From positions 1-64,000 of the forward strand of contig CBDDLJ010000016.1 of NCBI GenBank assembly GCA_965230635.1: 64,000 nt of DNA, given 5' to 3'. Origin of the DNA: CBDDLJ01 sp965230635. GTDB lineage: Bacteria > Pseudomonadota > Gammaproteobacteria > UBA1113. This document shows positions 44,519 to 52,998 of this stretch, in pieces. Position numbers and translations under genes: made by a program. How positions within the stretch are numbered: position 1 is the stretch's first letter; every line of letters begins with the position of its first letter. Under the pieces are notes generated by a model. It was not told the origin of the DNA, ran no database searches, and saw nothing but the letters and a program-made list of their open reading frames with translations.

Positions 44519-45772
44519 ATGTTTTTTAGTCGATTATACCGATTGAAATTAAATAAAACGTCATTGATACTCTTTATTGCGGGTGTATTATTTCTAATGG
44601 GTATTTATCGAGGTATTCGATTCCCAAGATACTGGGGTGCAACGCATTATTTTTTATCTTACGATCTTGGTTTTATAAAAAGGGGCTTAATTGGTTCTAT
44701 TATATCATTGTCAAATATTACATTTTTATACAGCTATCAATTTGTTTTTCTGTTTAGTTTCGCCCTTTTTTTAATTAATTGTTTATTATTGTTTTCTTTA
44801 ATAAGAGAATTAATTAAAACAAACAATCTTTTAGTAAGATACTGTGCGCTTATATATTGTTCTAGTTATGCAATAATAATGTTCACCTACTGCATAGGGT
44901 TTTTTGATCATATATTATTGTTATTCACTTTATGTTTAATCAAAGTAAATAATTTTACGTACCGTTACTGGCTATTTTTGATTTTAATGCCTATTGTGTT
45001 ATGCATTCATGAAGCGGCATTCTTAATATTTTTTCCTGTTATATTTTTAACATTTTGGTTAGGGTATTTAGATAAACCTTCAACTGACCGATTGGTTTTG
45101 ATTTTTATTGCCGGATTGATAAGTATTTCTATTGTTTGCTTTCTTAGTGCTCAGACCTTGCCTGCAGAACAAATATTTGTTCTTTATCAACAGTTACAAA
45201 ACAAAGTAGATTTTACAGTACATCCAGGTGTGTTGACTTTGCTTGGCAGGAGTGGCACTGATAATATTTTTTATGTTTATCAATCGATGAGTATGCCTGG
45301 TTATCAATTTAATGGGTTAAACTCGCTTGTTATTACCTTGCCATCACTTTGTTTTCTCATTGTTTCTGTTCGTCGCCATATAGTGATATATAAAAAACAT
45401 TCTTTATTGAATTGTTTTTTTGTTTTTTTTGCGTGTCTTTCGCCATTGCTATTACATTTATGGGGAACAGATGTTAATCGCTGGCACACTTTAACCATAA
45501 CAACGACGTTTTTAGTATTGTATTTGCTTGTCCGATATAGGAAAAAAAAGAATATTGATTATGCAAAAATCATTAAAAAAGAATGGTTTTTTATATTATT
45601 TATGATGATTGTTTCATTTAACTTATATGCTAATTTTTTTGGAATGCAGGCAATAAATAACTCACCATTTCGAAAGCACTTTGAGCAAGTTGTTAAAGAC
45701 TTTATTAAGAAAAGAGCATTTTCTTCTATTCTTATTCAAGAAAAAGAATTGACTTATAAACGGCAGCGGTAG
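44519..45772 (+). CDS. multi-pass membrane protein, possible GT-C glycosyltransferase
   Basis: A 417-residue protein with about ten to eleven hydrophobic helices. After the first helix a loop reads SYDLGFIKRGLIGS, a periplasm-facing acidic motif position like that of GT-C enzymes using polyprenyl-linked sugars. A larger loop around residues 215-260 holds VHPGVLTLLGRSGTDN. The C-terminus is basic. AGGA lies 10 bases before ATG 44519; an in-frame TTG nine bases earlier is too close to it. I do not recognise the family with confidence. Its position 0.9 kb from the DprE-type genes makes it a candidate acceptor transferase. Confidence 0.55.
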   Translation: MFFSRLYRLKLNKTSLILFIAGVLFLMGIYRGIRFPRYWGATHYFLSYDLGFIKRGLIGSIISLSNITFLYSYQFVFLFSFALFLINCLLLFSLIRELIKTNNLLVRYCALIYCSSYAIIMFTYCIGFFDHILLLFTLCLIKVNNFTYRYWLFLILMPIVLCIHEAAFLIFFPVIFLTFWLGYLDKPSTDRLVLIFIAGLISISIVCFLSAQTLPAEQIFVLYQQLQNKVDFTVHPGVLTLLGRSGTDNIFYVYQSMSMPGYQFNGLNSLVITLPSLCFLIVSVRRHIVIYKKHSLLNCFFVFFACLSPLLLHLWGTDVNRWHTLTITTTFLVLYLLVRYRKKKNIDYAKIIKKEWFFILFMMIVSFNLYANFFGMQAINNSPFRKHFEQVVKDFIKKRAFSSILIQEKELTYKRQR

Positions 45773-45914
45773 CAAATTTTTATTTGTGCTATAAAGTGTC
45801 AAAAACATTTTTTTCATTAAAATAGTATATTGTTTAGTCTTATTACCATAAAAATTTGCATTATTTCTCAGACAAAGAGATAATAGCAATGATTTTACTG
45901 CTTAGGAGAAATAT

Positions 45915-47195
45915 TTGTCAACACTGGTTAAACGAAAACATCATTATTTTTGGGCTACTATAATTTGTTCCCTCGCAGCATTTTTTTATCTTTATGAGTT
46001 TATTCTACAAGTTTCACCTCAAGTGATCACGAATGAATTGATGCGAGATTTTGGCATCAAATCAGCAGGGTTAGGTTTATTAGCTGCGTGTTATTTTTAT
46101 GCTTATATGCCTATGCAATTACCTGCAGGTATTCTCTATGATCGCTTTGGGCCGCGTGTTTTACTCACCTTGATGACAATGATATGCGCATTAGGCGCAC
46201 TATTATTTAGTAATAGCGATCAATTATATATTGTTGCATTGGGACGAGCGATGATGGGGTTTGGATCATCTTTCGCTTTTATTGGAACTTTAGTACTAGT
46301 CAGTCGATGGTTTCCCTCCAGCTTTTTTCCTGTGATAACCGGCATTGTGCAAACACTCAGTTCAGTCGGCGCAATCATTGGATCGGCACCATTAGCTGCT
46401 GCGGTTACTCAATATGGTTGGCAACATGCTATCTCGGTATTATCTTTGGTTGGTTTTGTTTTAGCAGTATTGATTTGGTTAGTCGTGCGTGATAATCCGA
46501 GGAAAAAGACTTCTGCAAAACACTATACTCGATACAATAATGAGTGGCGTCGACTAAAACAAGTTTGTAAAAAACGACAAACTTGGATAGTGGGTATTTA
46601 TGCATTTTCCATGTGGGCACCGATAGCAGTATTTGCTATTTTGTGGGGCGCTCCTTATTTGCGAGAAGTGTATAGTATTTCTATTGTCAGAGCTTCTTCA
46701 TTCATTATTTTTGTCTGGGTTGGTATTGCGGTAGGCTCGCCGCTATTAGGATTATTTTCACAAATGCTAGGGCGCCGTTGCTTATTACTGACAGGGATGG
46801 CAGTGATGGGTTTGATTACATCCATGTTGTTTATTGTTATTCCGGAAAAAATCACTTATGTGCAAATGTATATACTGATGTTTTTATTCGGTTTTAGTGC
46901 ATCAGGTTGTATTTTGACCTTCACGCTTATTAAGGAAATCAATGTACCGGCTACCGTGGGTACAGCAATAGGGTTAAATAACATGTTTGTAGTGGGTGGC
47001 GGGGCCTTGTTGCAACCACTGGTAGGTGTGCTATTGGAACTACGCTGGGATGGTCAAATAGCTAACAGTGTTCCGGTATACAGTTTGCATGCATATCAAG
47101 TTGGTATGACAGTCATACCACTTTGTTATGTGGTAGCATTACTATTGAGTGTTTTTGCTATTCGTGAGAGTTACTGTCAGCAACAGGTGAAGTAA
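45915..47195 (+). CDS. MFS transporter
   Basis: The 426-residue protein has twelve hydrophobic segments and the MFS loop motif GILYDRFGPRVLLTLM between helices 2 and 3. FFYLYEFILQVSPQVITNELMRDF is typical of the large Legionella/Coxiella group of MFS permeases. AGGAG six bases before TTG 45915 supports that rare start. Substrate unknown. The lipoprotein gene starts 4 bases after the stop. Confidence 0.88.
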   Translation: MSTLVKRKHHYFWATIICSLAAFFYLYEFILQVSPQVITNELMRDFGIKSAGLGLLAACYFYAYMPMQLPAGILYDRFGPRVLLTLMTMICALGALLFSNSDQLYIVALGRAMMGFGSSFAFIGTLVLVSRWFPSSFFPVITGIVQTLSSVGAIIGSAPLAAAVTQYGWQHAISVLSLVGFVLAVLIWLVVRDNPRKKTSAKHYTRYNNEWRRLKQVCKKRQTWIVGIYAFSMWAPIAVFAILWGAPYLREVYSISIVRASSFIIFVWVGIAVGSPLLGLFSQMLGRRCLLLTGMAVMGLITSMLFIVIPEKITYVQMYILMFLFGFSASGCILTFTLIKEINVPATVGTAIGLNNMFVVGGGALLQPLVGVLLELRWDGQIANSVPVYSLHAYQVGMTVIPLCYVVALLLSVFAIRESYCQQQVK

Positions 47196-47199
47196 AATT

Positions 47200-47982
47200 T
47201 TGAGCATAATTAAGAAAAATTTATTCATAGCAATTGCATTTATTTTTTTAGCAAGTTGCAGCGGCTCCTTTCGGAGGCCTTCTCCCGTTCCTATTGTGGG
47301 TGATGTGATCACCAGGCAAGCTAATTTATTGCCATTTGATTCCGTTGCTATACACGGTCCTTTTGATGTCAATATTCGCTTTATTCCACAGCAGTACTAT
47401 ATTAATTACTCAGGTATCTCAACACTTGTTGATTTAGTCACATTCAGTGTTGAGGATGGTGTTTTACATGTATTAGCGGATCAAAGTGTAAAATATAGCC
47501 CAGGTTTAACAATGATGTTAACCATTGAAATGCCAAGTGTCCGTCGATTTCATTATCATGGCCCAGGAAAAGTCAATTTAGTCAATTTGCAAGAAGATCA
47601 TTTAACTGTAAATTTTGAAGGTAGCGGTTATGCCTTTTTACAAGGAAAGGCAACCCGATTTGATGCAACGGTGACCGATACTAGCCGTTTAAATGCAAAA
47701 CAACTAACAACGCGTACTATTTTTATCAATGCCAGCGATTTGGCTCAGGCTGAAGTAGCAAGCAATGCAAATATTAGTGCTTTAGCCGCAGTGAGCAGTG
47801 ATATTTATTATTATAAAAAGCCAGATATGATCGCACCATATGAAAATAGTTCTGGTTCGGTATTGCGTATGTTTGGTATTGTGTCTCCTTATACACCTTA
47901 TACTTATCCAATAGAAACACCAATGCCGGCGCTGACACCAGCGCTAATGGATAGACCTATTGCATTGATGCAGCCTCAGTAA
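47200..47982 (+). CDS. DUF2807-type lipoprotein
   Basis: The 260-residue protein has a lipoprotein signal (NLFIAIAFIFLASCSG, with Cys after LAS). It is followed by the right-handed repeat fold of the auto-transporter adhesin head GIN domain (DUF2807): FDSVAIHGPFDVNIRF, VHYHGPGKVNL-like and ISALAAVSSDIYYYKKP. The start TTG 47200 has GGTGA upstream, inside the end of the MFS gene. The C-terminal 40 residues are Pro-rich. Likely translated with the transporter; role unknown. Confidence 0.75.
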   Translation: MSIIKKNLFIAIAFIFLASCSGSFRRPSPVPIVGDVITRQANLLPFDSVAIHGPFDVNIRFIPQQYYINYSGISTLVDLVTFSVEDGVLHVLADQSVKYSPGLTMMLTIEMPSVRRFHYHGPGKVNLVNLQEDHLTVNFEGSGYAFLQGKATRFDATVTDTSRLNAKQLTTRTIFINASDLAQAEVASNANISALAAVSSDIYYYKKPDMIAPYENSSGSVLRMFGIVSPYTPYTYPIETPMPALTPALMDRPIALMQPQ

Positions 47983-47996
47983 TATTGAAAATTACT

Positions 47997-48045
47997 TTCA
48001 GCATATGAGGATTGAATAAGGGCCAATAAAATGAATAAAAATTAA
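47997..48045 (+). pseudogene. relic of an Rpn gene start
   Basis: AGGATTGAATAAGGGCCAATAAAATGAAT matches the sequence around the intact Rpn start at 49340-49375 (AGGATTGAATAATGGCCAATAAAATAAAT). The ATG has become AGG. Only about 50 bases remain. Confidence 0.5.
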
Positions 48046-48059
48046 CCCCCTTAGCTATT

Positions 48060-48518
48060 AACAATATTTCATATATTTGAAAAAATAGGTAATACAGAAG
48101 TTGTTCCGTTAAATAATAGTAAATTATTGGAAAATTTAGATGAGGCATTAAACGTCGTGGCTTGAATCTTATGGCAATTTTGTTTTTGAATTAAAAAAAC
48201 ACACTCTAGAATTAAACTGAAAATTTCAAGAGATGAAGAACTTTTATTTGAGCCAATTGAAAAAGAAATAGTTCGTGACTATGGTCAAGACTTAAGCAAC
48301 CATAAGATACCAACATATGTTTTAGAAGAGAGCGTTTGTGAAAAATTTCGTGGGGTATTACAAAACCAAGAAAAACTAATTAAAAAAGGCTGGGCACGCT
48401 AGTAAGAGGTTACTATGATTTATGGAAACTATTATCTAATTATAAAAATAAATGTAGCAAAAATAAGAAAAGTGTTTTCCCGGAAATGCTTAGTAAAAGA
48501 AATTTTTTAAAAATCTAA
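48060..48518 (+). pseudogene. AbiEii/AbiGii-like nucleotidyltransferase toxin relic
   Basis: The clearest piece (about 48214-48402) reads KLKISRDEELLFEPIEKEIV, then IPTYVLEESVCEKFRGVLQ and WAR. After a frame change, YYDLWKLLSNYKNK continues to about 48518. The order TYxLEE-xxEKxRxxLQ then RxxYDLW is the C-terminal signature of AbiEii-type nucleotidyltransferases, the toxin of type IV toxin-antitoxin/abortive infection pairs. The N-terminal nucleotidyltransferase motif and the antitoxin are absent. Confidence 0.5.
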
Positions 48519-48739
48519 TTCAATTTTTTCCGGAGTGATGCATGATGAGAGCGCCTGTACCCTATAGTTAATAAGCCGTTTTACATTACCATCATTTAAG
48601 TGATTATGTCAGTGCGTATAACCGCAAGCAGGCAAAAGGTTTTGTAGAAGTTTGATTACCTGTGCTATTGAATCTAGTACCCAGAAAAACATTAGTTATT
48701 GAGCTGAAGGGTTGTTGCTACTATTATATTTTTTCATTA

Positions 48740-49310
48740 TTGATATTGGATTGATAGTGGTATGGTAATCTTATCTTCAATAACGTGTGTTTATTTAGTT
48801 AGAGATGTAGCAGATATGCGTAAAAGCATTGACGGATTGACGACTGTGATCAACCAAGTGTTAACATTTTTGGTAAAGGAGTCAGTGTTATTTTTCTTTT
48901 TAATTCGCATTCCCCATAAAGGTTTGCAAGGGCTTTATCTTGTGATATAAGAAATTGTTTAGAGAGTGTTACCGATTATCGTAGATAGACAGATTGGTTA
49001 GAATATTAAGCGTTAGCGATTTAACCTGCATGCTGTAGAAGCTAGACCTGCTTGATAGGCAGTGGAATTAGGTTATATAGTGAAAAAATCACAGAAACCA
49101 TGGTCAATGGATTACAGACAAGCTTGATAGAGAAGTGTGTGCTATCCTCATAGATAAAGATACACTGATTGTTAATTTACAGCAAACGATTGTGCGGTAA
49201 AAAGTCTGAGAAACGAACGTTACTGAGGGATAATAAAGATGATGGCAAAGACAAAGAGAAAGGCATGTCATTCTTCAGGGGGCAAATCAGAAAAAGACAA
49301 GTTTACATGT
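48740..49310 (+). pseudogene. IS66-family remnant (tnpB and tnpC pieces)
   Basis: MVILSSITCVYLVRDVADMRKSIDGLTTVINQ from 48762 is the N-terminal half of IS66 TnpB. It shifts frame after about 45 residues. Further on, degraded pieces at 49105-49300 (LVDRE..., KKSEKRTLLRDNKDDGKDKEKGM) match the TnpC N-terminus. No intact catalytic domain remains. The preceding 48520-48740 holds only traces. Confidence 0.65.
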
Positions 49311-49349
49311 AATTAGAAAATTGATCTGTCAACATATAAGGATTGAATA

Positions 49350-50390
49350 ATGGCCAATAAAATAAATAAAAACCAACCGCATGATACTTTTTTTAAAGGC
49401 GTCATGCAGCACGAAGAGGTAGCACGCGCCTTTATTGAGACGCACTTACCTGCTGAAGTTGTCGTTAAAATGGATTTGTCGGCGTTGGTGCTAGAGTCAA
49501 CAGAATTTATTCAGTCTAATCTAGGCGGAAAACGTTACGTTGATACACTCTACTGTATTCCATATGGCGATCAATCCAGTTATGTTTATTTTGTCGCGGA
49601 ACATTTAAGCCGGGGAGATTGGTTGATGCCTTTGCGAATTTGGGAATATATGTTGGCTATCATGCGTCGCTCTGTAGAGAAAAAGGGTAGTAAGACATTG
49701 CCTTTGGTGTTTGCAGTGGTGATCCATAATGGTAAAAAACCATACAGTGCGCCCACTAATTTCTTTCATTTATTTCATGAAGCGGATAGGGCCACAGCGA
49801 TGCAATCGTTTAACGGTATGATGCCCTTAATAGATGTCACGCAGTTATCTGATGAGCAATTGAGTGAAAATCCCTTGTTAACACCGTTATTACTGACGTT
49901 GAAGCATGTGCGGGTGAGTAATTTTGAAGAATGCATTGATATCCTTGGAGAGTACGTCTCTCCAAAGGTTCTCGCTGCAGTGGAATTTTATGTGCAGAGT
50001 ATGGTACACTATTTATTAAGTCAGTATCCAAATCTGCCGGATGAGGAATTATCACGAATTACCGGTAGATTACCGATAGAGGAGAATGAGATGAGAACAA
50101 TAGCCGATCGATTAAGAGAAGAGGGAGTTGAAAAAGGGCTGCAGCAGGGGCTGCAGTTAGGCAGACAGAAAGGCAGACAGGAAGGCAGACAGGAAGGCAG
50201 ACAGGAAGGTAGACAGGAAGGTAGACAGGAAGGTATTGAGGAAGGTCTTGAGAAGGGCATGAAACAAACGCAGCAACGCCTGATCAGAATGGCTAGATTG
50301 ATGCTTGAGCAAGGCATGAGTGATCAGCAAATTTTACTTTTTACAGAATTAACGCCTGAGGAGTTAGATAAAATTAAGGCGCCAGATTAA
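49350..50390 (+). CDS. Rpn-family PD-(D/E)XK nuclease (recombination-promoting)
   Basis: The 346-residue protein has the Rpn/PDDEXK_2 N-terminus HDTFFKGVMQHEEVARAFIE, the active-site Asp in RYVDTLYCIPY, and the FVAEHLSRGDWLMPLRIWEYM strand. The usual EHQS is here EHLS, so the Gln/Lys position is replaced. The C-terminal part has DRLREEGVEKGLQQG followed by six GRQ(K/E) tetrapeptides encoded by 12-bp repeats, then a coiled-coil tail. Family members (RpnA-E) are nucleases that promote RecA-independent recombination. AGGATTGAATA precedes the ATG. A copy of the C-terminal third lies just downstream. Confidence 0.85.
   Translation: MANKINKNQPHDTFFKGVMQHEEVARAFIETHLPAEVVVKMDLSALVLESTEFIQSNLGGKRYVDTLYCIPYGDQSSYVYFVAEHLSRGDWLMPLRIWEYMLAIMRRSVEKKGSKTLPLVFAVVIHNGKKPYSAPTNFFHLFHEADRATAMQSFNGMMPLIDVTQLSDEQLSENPLLTPLLLTLKHVRVSNFEECIDILGEYVSPKVLAAVEFYVQSMVHYLLSQYPNLPDEELSRITGRLPIEENEMRTIADRLREEGVEKGLQQGLQLGRQKGRQEGRQEGRQEGRQEGRQEGIEEGLEKGMKQTQQRLIRMARLMLEQGMSDQQILLFTELTPEELDKIKAPD
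50160..50231 (+). repeat. six tandem 12-bp repeats in the Rpn gene
   Basis: GGCAGACAGGAA (with AAA in the first and GGT in the last two units) is repeated six times without a break, encoding GRQE. The downstream copy has only two units, showing that the number changes. Confidence 0.95.
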
Positions 50391-50529
50391 TTGAGCGCGA
50401 TTATTTAGCACAATCATTGATAAGTTCTACCGATAAAAAGGGCCTGTATATTTCATAACTCGTCTGATATTATTGCGGCTTGTTTGACCATTGCTCTTTT
50501 CAGTTTTAGAAAATAAATTCAACTTAGAA

Positions 50530-50859
50530 ATGGTACACTATTTATTAAGTCAGTATCCAAATCTGCCGGATGAGGAATTATCACGAATTACCGGTAGATT
50601 ACCGATAGAGGAGAATGAGATGAAAACAATAGCCGATCGATTAAGAGAAGAGGGAGTTGAAAAAGGGCTGCAGTTAGGTAGACAGGAAGGTAGACAGGAA
50701 GGTATTGAGGAAGGTCTTGAGAAGGGCATGAAACAAACGCAGCAACGCCTGATCAGAATGGCTAGATTGATGCTTGAGCAAGGCATGAGTGATCAGCAAA
50801 TTTTACTTTTTACAGAATTAACGCCTGAGGAGTTAGATAAAATTAAGGCGCTAGATTAA
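50530..50859 (+). pseudogene. duplicated C-terminal fragment of the Rpn gene
   Basis: From ATG 50530 the 330 bases are nearly identical to 50001-50390. The copy is shorter by 60 bases: four GRQE units plus LQQG. The nuclease domain is missing. The frame is open from 50491 but has no clear ribosome binding site. A tandem partial duplication, probably not functional. Confidence 0.85.
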
Positions 50860-50926
50860 TTAAATGTAAAGGTCGCGATTATTTAGTGCCGCGAGAATTG
50901 ATAACAAGTGCTCCTGCCAAGATGGC

Positions 50927-51694
50927 TTAATTATTACGAGAGTGACTATAACAACTCGATGGATTATCTGATTTCCAGCAGTCAATAGGCTCCACATTAT
51001 TCTGCCTATAAATATGAATTGGGCTAGGGGCATTTGTGTAATCTTTTCGCCATAAGCTAATTTGAATACGACGGTTGAAGCCGGCACCACGGGCTGTGTC
51101 GAAACTGGCAACATCCTCCCTATCGGCTAAACCATAAAAGCGCATACGTTGTAAGTTGATACCGTGCGACCAAAGATAGGTTGTCACACTTTGTGCTTGT
51201 TTTTCTGATAAGGCTAATTTCTGGAAAAGATTACCAACATTATCTGTGTGTGCAGAGACAGTAATATTGCTTGCTCCAAATTGTTTTAATAACTTTACGA
51301 CATTATTCATAGTTGATTGAGCAGATACTTTCATATTGTCTTCACCGCCATCAAAAAGATAATCAGTAGGAATAACGACTTCGAGAGTATCTCCTAACTG
51401 TATGATGGTGACGCCTTGTGCATTGAGGTTTCTGATTAAACCTTGATAATCTTCGTAGCTGGCGATTGCAGCACCTAGTGCAGCACCACCCAATAAGCCG
51501 GACCATACAGTGGATACTTTATTAACTATGCCTTGGTTTGCTGCACCGGCAACGGCATTTGAGGTTGCGCCTCCCACGAAGTGAGGTTGACTACCAGGGA
51601 TAGCGCCGGGAACATTATTATTTCTAATACATCCAGAAAAACATAAAGAAATTATTACTAAAAGCAATATTATTGGGTTAGCAATATGTTTCAT
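50927..51694 (-). CDS. OmpA-family outer-membrane lipoprotein
   Basis: The 255-residue protein has a lipoprotein signal with lipobox FSGC, then a glycine-rich stretch (GLLGGAALGAAIASYEDYQGL). An OmpA-like peptidoglycan-binding domain covers about residues 105-220 (DYLFDGGEDNMK, ITVSAHTDNVGN, SEKQAQSVTTYLWSHG, DTARGAGFNRRIQISLW). The C-terminal 35 residues are extra and contain two Cys. Legionella type IV machinery uses OmpA-type lipoproteins (IcmN), but nothing else here supports that link. Confidence 0.85.
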   Translation of the reverse strand: MKHIANPIILLLVIISLCFSGCIRNNNVPGAIPGSQPHFVGGATSNAVAGAANQGIVNKVSTVWSGLLGGAALGAAIASYEDYQGLIRNLNAQGVTIIQLGDTLEVVIPTDYLFDGGEDNMKVSAQSTMNNVVKLLKQFGASNITVSAHTDNVGNLFQKLALSEKQAQSVTTYLWSHGINLQRMRFYGLADREDVASFDTARGAGFNRRIQISLWRKDYTNAPSPIHIYRQNNVEPIDCWKSDNPSSCYSHSRNN

Positions 51695-51847
51695 TATGTA
51701 TCCTGAGTTGAAAATAATGGGTTGATTTTACTTGTAAATGTGCAGGAAAGCCAAATTAACGTAAAAAATATTTTAACTTCGCTTTATAGAAGATGAAAAA
51801 TGATTTAAGCTACGGTTCAATTTCAATCAAATCAAATGGGAGATACA

Positions 51848-52048
51848 ATGAATTGGCAAATATCAGCAATGCTCATGGGTTTGGTGCTAGGCGGAATGGC
51901 TGTTAATTCTTTTGCTGTCGCTACTTCTGAAATTAATTTGTCAGAAACCGTTTTAGATCAATTAGTTATCAAAGATACAACCTATAGACATATTGACTTT
52001 CTGCAAGCTGCACAGGGCAAGCTATCTGTTCAAAATTACAACAGATAA
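51848..52048 (+). CDS. small secreted protein, unknown
   Basis: 66 residues from ATG 51848, with GGGAGA 5 bases upstream; a Met four codons earlier overlaps that site. A signal peptide (MNWQISAMLMGLVLGGMAVNS, cut near FAVA) precedes about 40 residues without a known motif. It is divergent from the OmpA-type gene. Confidence 0.5.
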   Translation: MNWQISAMLMGLVLGGMAVNSFAVATSEINLSETVLDQLVIKDTTYRHIDFLQAAQGKLSVQNYNR

Positions 52049-52075
52049 TGGCTACATAAGGCGCTAATTGCTTAC

Positions 52076-52342
52076 TTAAATACTGATTTGAGAATTTTTT
52101 GTTTTTCTCTTAATAATTTTTTCTAAGTCTTTTTTTTTCAATTTAATGGCAGTAGTCGTCTGACAATCATCTCCTTGATGATACCGTTTTGTTTTACTCA
52201 TTGCGTATGCTGGGAGATTTTTTTGATCAATATCATCTAGCCTTGAATTGTTTATTTTATCAACAGAAAGTATATTAGTAGCAAACACAGCTGTACTGGT
52301 CATCATCATCGCAGTTAATATCATATTGTTAATTTTAACCAT
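52076..52342 (-). CDS. small secreted basic protein, unknown
   Basis: 88 residues with a signal peptide (INNMILTAMMMTSTAVFA) and a Lys-rich C-terminus (AIKLKKKDLEKIIKRKTKN). AGAGGCGCAAT lies upstream. It lies 16 bases after the next upstream gene on the same strand, so the two are probably cotranscribed. No family recognised. Confidence 0.5.
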   Translation of the reverse strand: MVKINNMILTAMMMTSTAVFATNILSVDKINNSRLDDIDQKNLPAYAMSKTKRYHQGDDCQTTTAIKLKKKDLEKIIKRKTKNSQISI

Positions 52343-52358
52343 ATTGCGCCTCTTTTTT

Positions 52359-52751
52359 TTAAGCGATTAACATTACCGTATTGCTACGATACTGTGGATC
52401 ATTTGAATCGTAGTAGCAATAATAAGTATAAGTACCATCATGGTTATCGATCGCTTGTGCGATAGTATTTTGTTGAAATGCGACTGATGCAATGGTTGCT
52501 TGTGCATCCATTAATGCGAATTTTTGTCTTGCGTTGCTGCCAATAATAACACTGACAGTCCAATATTTTTGGTTATGATAAAGAGCGGAATTACTAATAG
52601 CAATCAATTGACCTTTAAACGTGGTTGTATAACCCATTACTGCGCCGCGTATGGAAGATAACGCAGGACATTCAATCTCTTGGTTTTCAGCAAAGACGAT
52701 CGAACTTGCAGCTAAAATGATGATTAACAGAAAGCTTTTTATTTTATACAT
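52359..52751 (-). CDS. small secreted protein, DUF4949/DUF3757-like
   Basis: 130 residues with a clear signal peptide (MYKIKSFLLIIILAASSIVFA). The mature part has IECPALSSIRGAV, NSALYHNQKYWTVSVIIG and a C-terminal TYTYYCYYDSND, with two Cys that could pair. The layout resembles small secreted proteins common in Legionella; family assignment is uncertain. AGGAG precedes the start. Confidence 0.5.
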   Translation of the reverse strand: MYKIKSFLLIIILAASSIVFAENQEIECPALSSIRGAVMGYTTTFKGQLIAISNSALYHNQKYWTVSVIIGSNARQKFALMDAQATIASVAFQQNTIAQAIDNHDGTYTYYCYYDSNDPQYRSNTVMLIA

Positions 52752-52998
52752 GAAACACTCCTAATTAGCTTATCAACTACTATATCCAGTTTCTCCAATA
52801 GAAATCAAGCAATAAAACAATTGGTATGGCAATGATTAGGGAACAAGTTATATGGCTCACTACAGTTAGTGTGCTCCTGTTTGAGTGAGTGTTTAATGGT
52901 TTACCTGGATAATTAATCAATCCTGCCTTTTTATAAGCTTTTCTTCAAGAGGTGTAGAAAGTATACTTGCACTTTCATCATCTCACAGAGAGGCAGTT

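Noticed and set aside
50160..50231. Short regular repeats as a CRISPR array
   Set aside because: The 12-bp units are directly tandem, without spacers, and encode GRQE in frame.
50021..50317. Minus-strand frame rich in SCLP repeats
   Set aside because: It is the antisense of the GRQE repeat tract within the Rpn gene and has no start signal.
52920..52998. T-box or riboswitch leader before glyQ
   Set aside because: Too short, with no T-box core motif or specifier structure visible.
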